Source of the DNA: CAZNVB01 sp964651495
Lineage (GTDB): Bacteria > Acidobacteriota > Aminicenantia > Aminicenantales > UBA8522
Direction: 5' to 3'
DNA: 19,644 bases
Assembly (NCBI GenBank): GCA_964651495.1
Contig: CAZYWP010000049.1
Coordinates: 1-19,644 of the forward strand
Shown piece after piece: positions 14,568 through 19,644 of the stretch. The notes beneath the pieces were generated by a model. That model did not search any database and was not told the origin of the DNA. It saw nothing but the letters and a program-made list of their open reading frames with translations. Every line of letters starts with the position of its first letter. Positions within the stretch are counted from its first letter, which is position 1. A program made the position numbers and the translations under genes.

Positions 14568-15646
14568 TTCAGGAAAAATTGCCGGATGAAACGCAGGTCG
14601 TTCTCGTAGAAAAGGCGCATATCAGAGATCTGGTAGCAGAACATGGCCGTGCGCTCAATGCCCAGGCCGAAAGCCCAGCCCGAATATTTCTCCGGGTCGA
14701 TGTTGACATTCTTTAAAACCTGGGGGTCAACCATGCCCGCGCCCAGGAGCTCTTTCCACCCCGTTCCTCCGCAGACGGGGCAGTTTACGTCGTTGCCGCC
14801 GCAGATAATGCAGCCGATATCCACTTCGGCAGAAGGCTCGGTGAAGGGGAAGAAACTCGGCCGGAACCGGATCTGGATCCGGTCCCCGAGGAGAGCCCTG
14901 AGGAAATACTCGAGCGTTCCCTTGAGGTGGGCGAAGGTCACTCCCTCATCCACCAGGAGCCCTTCCACCTGGTAGAACATCGGCAGGTGGGTCGGGTCGA
15001 TGGCCTCCCGGCGATAGACTTTGCCGGGGATAATGATCCGGATGGGAGGTTTGATCTTTTCCATCACCCGAATCTGCATCGGCGAGGTATGCGTCCTGAG
15101 AAGGAGGCCGTCATTGATGTACAGGGTATCCCAGTCATCCCTGGCGGGATGGTGGGGCGGGAAATTCAGGGCTTCAAAATTGTAATAGTCCGTCTCGATC
15201 TCGGGCCCTCGAGCCACCGAAAACCCCATCCCCCGGAAGATGTTTTCGATCTCCTGTTCAAAAATGGTCAGGGGGTGGGGGGCCCCCCAGGTTAGCCGGT
15301 CTCCGGGAAGGGTGAGGTCAAGTCGATCTTCTGACTCAGCAATAACCGTGGGGCTCTTGATGCTGGCCGCTAGCTTAAGCGGGGCTGGCTTAATGAGAAC
15401 GCTTCTGTCAACGCTTCTTAATTTATCTTGGACGTGCAACTTCAGTTCGTTGAGCAGCTGGCCGGCACTCGGCTTCTCCTCAGGAGGCAGAGTCTTGAGG
15501 TTCTCGAATAAAAGGGTGAGGTGTCCCCTTTTCCGGCTCAGGAACTCGTTCCGCAGGGCCTCGAGCGCCTTCTCATCCTTGACCTCCGCCAGAGCTTCCT
15601 CGAACTTCCTCCTGAGCTCGTCAACGCGGCTCTTGAAGTTCTTCAT
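14564..15646 (-). CDS. pheS: Phenylalanine-tRNA ligase alpha subunit
   Basis: Catalytic subunit of PheRS, a class II synthetase. The 360 residues start with an N-terminal coiled coil (1-78), then the catalytic core with LPGDRLTWGAPHPLT, motif 2 (GKVYRREAIDPTHLPMFYQVEG, around 208-229) and motif 3 (GLGIERTAM). Four cysteines (C279, C282, C289, C292) form the CxxC-CxxC knuckle seen in many PheS proteins. Residues 76-108 differ from the family: about 12 residues longer than E. coli PheS here, with codons (TTA, AGA, CTA, ATT) that are rare elsewhere in the window. ATG 15646 lies one base after the rplT stop; no strong ribosome site, so coupling is likely. Confidence 0.96.
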   Translation of the reverse strand: MKNFKSRVDELRRKFEEALAEVKDEKALEALRNEFLSRKRGHLTLLFENLKTLPPEEKPSAGQLLNELKLHVQDKLRSVDRSVLIKPAPLKLAASIKSPTVIAESEDRLDLTLPGDRLTWGAPHPLTIFEQEIENIFRGMGFSVARGPEIETDYYNFEALNFPPHHPARDDWDTLYINDGLLLRTHTSPMQIRVMEKIKPPIRIIIPGKVYRREAIDPTHLPMFYQVEGLLVDEGVTFAHLKGTLEYFLRALLGDRIQIRFRPSFFPFTEPSAEVDIGCIICGGNDVNCPVCGGTGWKELLGAGMVDPQVLKNVNIDPEKYSGWAFGLGIERTAMFCYQISDMRLFYENDLRFIRQFFLK

Positions 15647-15647
15647 T

Positions 15648-16004
15648 TCATGAGGCGGCTTCTTTGATCTTCTGGACGAGGGCGGCAAATGCCGGCGCAG
15701 AATTCACGGCCAGGTCGGCCAGGACCTTGCGGTCGAGCTCGATACGCAGTTTCTTTAGCCCGTTAATGAAACGGCTGTAAGAGATTCCGTTTTGCTCTGC
15801 GGCGGCCTTGACCCGAATGATCCAGAGGCGGCGGAAATCCCGCTTCTTGTTGCGCCTGTCGCGGTAGGCATAGAGCAGGGACTTCTCCACTGCCTCCTTG
15901 GCCGTCCGGTAATTCGAACTCTTCGCTCCCCAATAACCCTTGGCCTGCTTTAGGTATTTGGCCCGGCGGGCCCTTCTCTTGACTCCTCTCTTGACTCGCG
16001 GCAT
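15648..16004 (-). CDS. rplT: 50S ribosomal protein L20
   Basis: Early-assembling 23S rRNA-binding protein. The 118 residues begin MPRVKRGVKRRARRAKYLKQ and continue with AYRDRRNKKRDFRRLWIIR and GISYSRFINGL, the family's signature blocks, at normal length. AAGGAG lies 7 nt before the ATG. It follows rpmI by 20 nt in the classic infC-rpmI-rplT order. In studied bacteria L20 represses this operon by binding its leader; no such site was identified here. Confidence 0.98.
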   Translation of the reverse strand: MPRVKRGVKRRARRAKYLKQAKGYWGAKSSNYRTAKEAVEKSLLYAYRDRRNKKRDFRRLWIIRVKAAAEQNGISYSRFINGLKKLRIELDRKVLADLAVNSAPAFAALVQKIKEAAS

Positions 16005-16024
16005 CTTGAACTCCTTCTCTTGCC

Positions 16025-16225
16025 CTAAAACTCGTAGGGAAACATCTTCTTGATAGTCGCCCGATCGGCCCGGCTCACAACCGCTTTTTTGCCCAGGAGC
16101 CTTTTTCTTTTGCTGTTCTTCTTGGCCAACAAGTGGCTCTTGTAAGCCTTGCTATGAACGATTTTCTTCTTGGCTGTGACCTTGAACCTCTTTTGGGCCC
16201 CCTTGTGCGTCTTTAGCTTTGGCAT
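16025..16225 (-). CDS. rpmI: 50S ribosomal protein L35
   Basis: Small basic ribosomal protein of 66 residues: MPKLKTHKGAQKRFKVTAKKK, then SHLLAKKNSKRKRLLGKK and a C-terminal IKKMFPYEF. All are standard for the family. AGGAGG with a 5-nt spacer precedes the ATG, and this site lies inside the infC reading frame, which continues 74 nt into rpmI. Confidence 0.98.
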   Translation of the reverse strand: MPKLKTHKGAQKRFKVTAKKKIVHSKAYKSHLLAKKNSKRKRLLGKKAVVSRADRATIKKMFPYEF

Positions 16226-16781
16226 CTTTTCCTCCTGATTTGGCGGAGACGAGCAGCGTCGACACAGCCCAATCCTGTCTCCTCATGTCCCCATCCTGGC
16301 GGCCGTATTCGCGGCTGTCCTCCAGGATGCGGTTCATGAGCTGCTGGGCCAACTCCGGCTTGGACCTTTCCCTTCCCCGGAGCATGATGGTGATTTTGAC
16401 CTTATTCCCTTCGTCCAGGAAGTTCTTGACGTGTTTCATCTTGAAGCCGTAATCGTGGATGCTGATCTTGGGCCGGAACTTGATCTCCTTGAGCTGGACG
16501 TGTTTCTGGTGTTTTTTGGCTTCGTGGTCTTTCTTATGCTGCTCATACAGGAATTTGCCGTAGTCCATGATCCGGCAGACGGGCGGATTCGCCTCGGGAG
16601 CGATCTCGACGAGGTCGAGTCCTTTCTGTCTCGCCAGGTTCAGGGCTTCGGGCACGGGCAGGATTCCAACCTGCTTTTTTTCATCGTCGACCACTCTGAT
16701 CTCTCTGGCGTGAATCATTTCATTGATCCGGTGCGGTTTGGCTTTTCTTGGTCCAGGATAGTATGGCTGTCTTCTAAAAAT
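16152..16781 (-). CDS. infC: Translation initiation factor IF-3, AUU start
   Basis: IF-3 binds the 30S subunit and checks the start codon and initiator tRNA. The N-domain (HRINEMIHAREIRVVDDEKKQVGILPVPEAL, DLVEIAPEANPPVCRIMDYGKFLYE) and linker are intact, as is most of the C-domain (KEIKFRPKISIHDYGFKMKHVKNFL, KITIMLRGRE). The conserved RINE region precedes the first ATG (16718), so translation must begin upstream. In that frame the only credible start between the thrS stop and RINE is ATT at 16781-16779, 6 nt after AGGAGG. This matches the AUU start used for infC autoregulation in E. coli. The last 28 residues form an atypical tail overlapping rpmI by 74 nt. Predicted length is 209 residues. 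Confidence 0.93.
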   Translation of the reverse strand: MFRRQPYYPGPRKAKPHRINEMIHAREIRVVDDEKKQVGILPVPEALNLARQKGLDLVEIAPEANPPVCRIMDYGKFLYEQHKKDHEAKKHQKHVQLKEIKFRPKISIHDYGFKMKHVKNFLDEGNKVKITIMLRGRERSKPELAQQLMNRILEDSREYGRQDGDMRRQDWAVSTLLVSAKSGGKDAKAKDAQGGPKEVQGHSQEENRS

Positions 16782-16787
16782 GCGCGG

Positions 16788-16793
16788 CCTCCT
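16788..16793 (-). promoter_or_regulatory. Shine-Dalgarno site of infC
   Basis: AGGAGG directly after the thrS TAA stop and 6 nt upstream of the ATT at 16781. It supports initiation at AUU, and thus IF-3 autoregulation by start-codon discrimination. Confidence 0.75.
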
Positions 16794-18731
16794 TTAAAAA
16801 GTCACTGTCAGTGACTTATTTTTATTCAAATCAACGATTTTTTCAAGAAATTCGGCCACTGGGACGGGTCCCTTGTCTCCCTGGCCATGGACCCTCAGGG
16901 AAGCGGTCCCGTCGGCCACTTCTTTGTCGCCGACGACCAGGATCAGGGGGATCTTCTGGCGTTCCGCGTCCCTGATCTTGTAGCCGATCTTCTCCCGGCG
17001 GATGTCGGTCTGGGAGCGGAGTCCCCCCTCCCTGAACCTCCCGTCGAGAGAAAGGGCATATTCTTCGTGCCTTTCGGAGATGGGCAGGATGATGACCTGG
17101 ACCGGGGCCAGCCAGAGCGGGAAATTCCCCTTGTAGTGCTCGATCAGCACGCCGAAGAAGCGTTCCAGAGAGCCGAGGAGGGCCCGGTGGACCATGAAGG
17201 GCCGGTGGGGCCGGTTGTCCTCGCCCACAAAGGTCATGTCGAACCGCTCGGGCATGTTAAAGTCGAACTGGATGGTGGTGCACTGCCAGAGGCGGCCGAT
17301 GGCATCCCTGATCTTGATGTCGATTTTCGGCCCGTAGAAGACGGCTTCCCCCTCCATTCGTTTATAAGACAGGCGGCGGGCTTCCAGGGCTTTGACGAGG
17401 GAGGCCTCGGCCTGGCGCCACATCTCCTCGCTCCCCGCGTACTTGGCCGGATTCCTGGGGTCGCGGACCGAGAGCTCTATCTTATTGTCTTTGAACCCGA
17501 AGTCGGCCAGGATGCTGATAGAAAAATCCAGGACCCGCAGGATTTCGTCGTCGATCTGCTGCGGAGTGCAGATGATGTGGGCGTCGTCCTGGGTGAACCC
17601 GCGGACGCGGAGCAGGCCGTGGAGAACGCCGGACCTCTCGTAGCGGTAGACGGTGCCCAGCTCGGCCCAGCGCAGGGGCAGGTCGCGGTAGGAGCGGAGC
17701 CTGGATTTATAGACCTGGATGTGGAAGGGGCAGTTCATCGGCTTGAGGTAGTAGGCCTGCTCGTCGATGTCCATCGGCGAGTACATGCTCTCTTTATAGA
17801 AGTCGAGATGGCCCGAGGTCTGCCACAGGCCGGCCCGTCCGATATGGGGCGTATAGAGAATATCGTAGCCCCCGGCCCAGTGACGATCGCGCCAGTGCTG
17901 CTCGATGACGGCCCGGACCCGGCCACCCTTGGGGTGCCACAGGATAAGGCCGCCTCCGAGGTCGTCGCAGGAACTGAAGAGGTCGAGCTCGGCGCCCAGC
18001 CGGCGGTGGTCCCTGGCCTTGGCCTCCTCGAGGAGGTTCAGGTAGTCTTTGAGCTGCTGCTTCTCGAAAAAGACGGTTCCGTAGATGCGCTGGAGCTGCT
18101 GGCCTTTCTCGTCCCCCTTCCAGTAGGCGCCGGAGACGGAGAGGAGCTTGAAATGCTTGATGTAGCCGGTGGAAGGAACGTGGGGGCCAAGGCAGAAATC
18201 GATAAAGCCCCCCTGGGCGTAGCACGAGACGTTTTCTCCGCCCTTCTCTTCGATCAGCTCGACCTTGAGCGCCTGGCCCGTCTGCTGGAACCGCCGCGCG
18301 GCTTCCGACTTTTCCTGGACAACCTTCTGGATGGGGAGGTTCTGACCGGACAGCTCATGCATCTTCTTCTCGATCGTCTCGAGGTCCTGAGGAGTGAACG
18401 GGGTCTGGCGCAGAAAATCGTAATAAAACCCGTTCTCGACGGCCGGGCCGATCCCGACCTGCGTCCCGGGGAAAAGCGCGAGCACGGCGTGAGCCATCAG
18501 GTGGGAAGCGCTGTGCCGGAGGATGTCGATGCCTTCATCTGAGTCGGGGTAGATCAAGTGGACGTCACCGTCTTTCTCCAGGCGAAAATCGAGCCCGAGG
18601 ACCTCTCCGTCCACACCGGCCAGGACGGGTTTCCGCTCAAGATTGAGCGGAGCAATAGCGTTCTTGAGGGAAGTCCCCTTCTCGACCGAGAGGACAGACC
18701 CATCGACACGAATACTGATCGCTTCAGACAT
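16794..18731 (-). CDS. thrS: Threonine-tRNA ligase
   Basis: Class II synthetase that charges tRNA-Thr and edits Ser-tRNA-Thr. The 645 residues include an N-terminal TGS domain (1-62), the editing domain with HSASH (73-77), the catalytic core with MNCPFH (zinc-binding cysteine), LRVRGFTQDDAHIIC and motif 3 (HRALLGSLERFFGVLIEH), and a C-terminal anticodon-binding domain (APVQVIILPISERHEEYA). Length is typical. ATG 18731 has only a poor ribosome site (AAATAAAG), preceded 14 nt upstream by a long stem, suggesting translational control. It is the first protein gene after tRNA-Val, and its stop abuts the infC ribosome site. Confidence 0.97.
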   Translation of the reverse strand: MSEAISIRVDGSVLSVEKGTSLKNAIAPLNLERKPVLAGVDGEVLGLDFRLEKDGDVHLIYPDSDEGIDILRHSASHLMAHAVLALFPGTQVGIGPAVENGFYYDFLRQTPFTPQDLETIEKKMHELSGQNLPIQKVVQEKSEAARRFQQTGQALKVELIEEKGGENVSCYAQGGFIDFCLGPHVPSTGYIKHFKLLSVSGAYWKGDEKGQQLQRIYGTVFFEKQQLKDYLNLLEEAKARDHRRLGAELDLFSSCDDLGGGLILWHPKGGRVRAVIEQHWRDRHWAGGYDILYTPHIGRAGLWQTSGHLDFYKESMYSPMDIDEQAYYLKPMNCPFHIQVYKSRLRSYRDLPLRWAELGTVYRYERSGVLHGLLRVRGFTQDDAHIICTPQQIDDEILRVLDFSISILADFGFKDNKIELSVRDPRNPAKYAGSEEMWRQAEASLVKALEARRLSYKRMEGEAVFYGPKIDIKIRDAIGRLWQCTTIQFDFNMPERFDMTFVGEDNRPHRPFMVHRALLGSLERFFGVLIEHYKGNFPLWLAPVQVIILPISERHEEYALSLDGRFREGGLRSQTDIRREKIGYKIRDAERQKIPLILVVGDKEVADGTASLRVHGQGDKGPVPVAEFLEKIVDLNKNKSLTVTF

Positions 18732-18745
18732 CTTTATTTATCAAG

Positions 18746-18801
18746 GTATTCAACAGGCAGGAAGGGAAACCTGGCAACCGTCTTCGCGTCCTCTTGAATA
18801 C
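18746..18801 (-). promoter_or_regulatory. Long stem-loop in the thrS leader
   Basis: GTATTCAACAGG (18746-18757) and CCTCTTGAATAC (18790-18801) pair over 12 bp with one mismatch; the outer 8 bp are perfect. The 32-nt loop holds a possible second CAGG/CCTG stem. It lies between the tRNA 3' end and the thrS ATG, 14 nt from the ATG. No T-run follows on the transcribed strand, so it is not a standard terminator. It may control thrS translation or guide tRNA processing. Confidence 0.5.
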
Positions 18802-18816
18802 GCACTCCTCATTCGA

Positions 18817-18891
18817 TGGTAGGCGCGGAGGGAATCGAACCCACGGCCTCTTCCGCGTCAAGGAAGCGCTCTACCACTGAGCCACGCGCCT
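18817..18891 (-). tRNA. tRNA-Val (anticodon GAC), CCA encoded
   Basis: Acceptor stem AGGCGCG/CGCGCCT (18885-18891 with 18821-18827), D stem GCTC/GAGC, anticodon stem CTTCC/GGAAG around loop TTGACGC giving anticodon GAC, and T loop TTCGATT. Discriminator A and CCA (18817-18819) are encoded. The T stem GTGGG/CCCTC has one T-T mismatch. It is read from its own strong promoter and apparently co-transcribed with thrS. Confidence 0.95.
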
Positions 18892-18913
18892 GCGAATCGA
18901 CCGAACGGCTAGT

Positions 18914-18943
18914 ATAATAAAGAATTTAGCCTGGGGGTGTCAA
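18914..18943 (-). promoter_or_regulatory. Sigma-70-type promoter for tRNA-Val and the thrS operon
   Basis: A perfect -35 TTGACA (18943-18938) and a -10 TATTAT (18919-18914) are separated by 18 nt on the minus strand; TATACT overlaps 3 nt downstream as a second -10 choice. The tRNA begins 22 nt after the -10. This is the only convincing promoter found for the leftward train. Confidence 0.7.
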
Positions 18944-18950
18944 TACTGAG

Positions 18951-18962
18951 CGCTTTTTAGCG
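18951..18962. other. Small hairpin in the divergent intergenic region
   Basis: CGCT-TTTT-AGCG, a 4-bp stem just upstream of the -35 of the tRNA-thrS promoter. It may be chance. The remaining 90 nt up to the yfcE-like promoter show nothing recognisable. Confidence 0.25.
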
Positions 18963-19017
18963 ACTTCGGGTTCGGGGCGGTCCGGATCGGCGTCCTTCCA
19001 GAGATCGAGAAAAATTC

Positions 19018-19046
19018 TTTTCAGTCAAGCGTAAAGACGATATAAT
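19018..19046 (+). promoter_or_regulatory. Possible promoter of the YfcE-like gene
   Basis: A perfect -10 TATAAT (19041-19046) is preceded 17 nt upstream by TTTTCA (19018-19023), matching TTGACA at four of six bases. Transcription would begin close to the GGAGGAG ribosome site at 19052-19058, giving a very short leader. Confidence 0.5.
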
Positions 19047-19065
19047 CCACCGGAGGAGTAATTCA

Positions 19066-19548
19066 ATGATCGGAGTGATGTCAGATTCGCATGACAATGT
19101 AACGCAGGTCCGGAAGGCGGTGGCACTTTTTAAGAATGCCGGGTGCGCCTTGGTCCTCCACGCCGGCGATGTTGTGGCGCCGTTTGCCGCCCGGGAACTC
19201 GCCGCCCTGGGATGCCCTGTCAAAGCTGTTTTTGGCAACTGCGACGGAGAAAAACAGGGTTTGGAAACGGCCTTGGAAAAATTCGGGAATATCCAAGACG
19301 CGCCGCTCCTCCTCGCCCACGGCGGCCGCGAGATCCTCCTCGTCCATTATCATTTCTCGGTCGCGACCTATGCTTCGTCGGGGAAATACGACGTCATCAT
19401 CTTCGGCCATACTCACAAGCCGGTTATCCAGATGGAAGGGAAGACGCTCCTGCTCAACCCGGGTGAGGCCGGAGGCTGGCTCACCGGAAAGAGCACGGTG
19501 GCGCTGCTGGATCCGGAAAAGCTCGAAGCCGAGGTCGTTCCCCTTTGA
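19066..19548 (+). CDS. YfcE/MJ0936-family metallophosphodiesterase
   Basis: Small calcineurin-like phosphodiesterase; characterised relatives hydrolyse phosphodiester bonds in model substrates and their cellular substrate is mostly unknown. The 160 residues hold the metal-binding blocks MSDSHDN, LVLHAGDVV, FGNCDGE, ILLVHYHFS, IIFGHTHKPV and LLNPGE in the right order and at normal length. GGAGGAG lies 7 nt before the ATG. It diverges from the tRNA-thrS promoter. It is a distant relative of YmdB in this window only in fold, not in sequence family. Confidence 0.93.
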   Translation: MIGVMSDSHDNVTQVRKAVALFKNAGCALVLHAGDVVAPFAARELAALGCPVKAVFGNCDGEKQGLETALEKFGNIQDAPLLLAHGGREILLVHYHFSVATYASSGKYDVIIFGHTHKPVIQMEGKTLLLNPGEAGGWLTGKSTVALLDPEKLEAEVVPL

Positions 19549-19584
19549 CAGGAGATGATGGTGCTCAAAAAAGAAGCAAAAAGA

Positions 19585-19593
19585 GGACGGTCC
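19585..19593. repeat. REP-like palindrome GGACGGTCC
   Basis: A 9-nt palindrome within GAGGACGGTCCCCAATT, downstream of the YfcE-like gene. It resembles the GGGACGGTCCC cores of REP-type repeats linked to RAYT transposases. Only one copy is in the window, so the assignment is tentative. Confidence 0.35.
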
Positions 19594-19621
19594 CCAATTC
19601 TTCAGGTAAAGATGATAGGAT

Positions 19622-19644
19622 GAGATTGCCTCGCTCTTGCTCGC
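19622..19644. repeat. Third copy of the short hairpin repeat, cut by the window edge
   Basis: GAGATTGC, then a CTCGCTCTTGCTCGC continuation, closely matches the copy at 1117-1145, including the ATTGC stem arm (19625-19629). The second arm falls beyond the end of the window. Confidence 0.65.

Noticed and set aside
16887..18542. Very long open frame on the plus strand opposite thrS (551 codons)
   Set aside because: It is antisense to a complete, motif-rich thrS, has no recognisable domain, and is the usual result of GC-rich codon bias. The same holds for plus-strand frames at 1381-2289, 5635-6783, 6788-7990, 10042-11775 and 12903-13835.
18732..18816. T-box riboswitch or rho-independent terminator before thrS
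   Set aside because: No T-box core motif is visible, and the stem is not followed by a T-run on the transcribed strand.
19558..19623. Short frame MVLKKEAKRGRSPILQVKMIG with AGGAG just upstream
   Set aside because: It is only 21 codons, AT-rich in codon use, runs through the REP-like palindrome and stops at the hairpin repeat, so it is more likely intergenic repeat sequence.
1..19644. CRISPR array, prophage, insertion sequence or defence island
   Set aside because: No regularly spaced repeats, transposase, integrase or phage genes were found; nearly all sequence is accounted for by housekeeping genes.

Overview
The window is a GC-rich stretch of core bacterial chromosome, almost entirely coding. 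lpxD (lipid A synthesis) implies a Gram-negative, LPS-bearing cell. The MEP isoprenoid genes, RNase Y with YmdB, and a phenylalanyl-tRNA synthetase beta chain lacking the EMAP-like tRNA-binding domain point to a deep-branching lineage such as Acidobacteriota or Aminicenantota. That placement is inference; no 16S gene is present.

Layout. At the left edge, lpxD reads rightward, preceded by the last bases of an unidentified gene. From 18.9 kb back to 1.18 kb everything reads leftward as one nearly gapless train: promoter, tRNA-Val(GAC), thrS, infC, rpmI, rplT, pheS, pheT, a ZapB-like coiled-coil gene, zapA, rny, ymdB, xseA, xseB, ispA, dxs, tlyA, nadK, a glycogen-synthase-like gene, trxA, trxB. 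Most junctions overlap or are separated by 0-20 nt. The largest gaps are 116 nt (zapA-rny, with a possible 29-codon ORF), 63 nt (dxs-tlyA) and 44 nt (nadK-glgA-like). I see no rho-independent terminator inside the train. At the right edge a YfcE-type phosphodiesterase gene diverges from the tRNA promoter.

Functionally the train joins translation (thrS, infC, L35, L20, pheST, tRNA-Val), divisome (ZapA/ZapB-like), RNA turnover and nucleotide signalling (RNase Y, YmdB), DNA processing (exonuclease VII), isoprenoids (IspA, Dxs), rRNA methylation (TlyA), NADP supply (NadK) and thiol redox (TrxA/TrxB). NadK and TrxB form a natural NADPH-thioredoxin link.

I found no defence system, CRISPR array, insertion sequence or phage. 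The points most worth a second look are: a compact glycogen-synthase-like protein that has lost its ADP-glucose-binding lysine and whole C-terminal GT-B domain but overlaps trxA; an infC gene whose only credible start codon is AUU; an infC reading frame running 74 nt into rpmI; a 12-bp stem in the thrS leader; a short hairpin repeat with paired base changes beyond both ends of the leftward train; a possible frame-shifted patch in ispA; and a heptad duplication in RNase Y.
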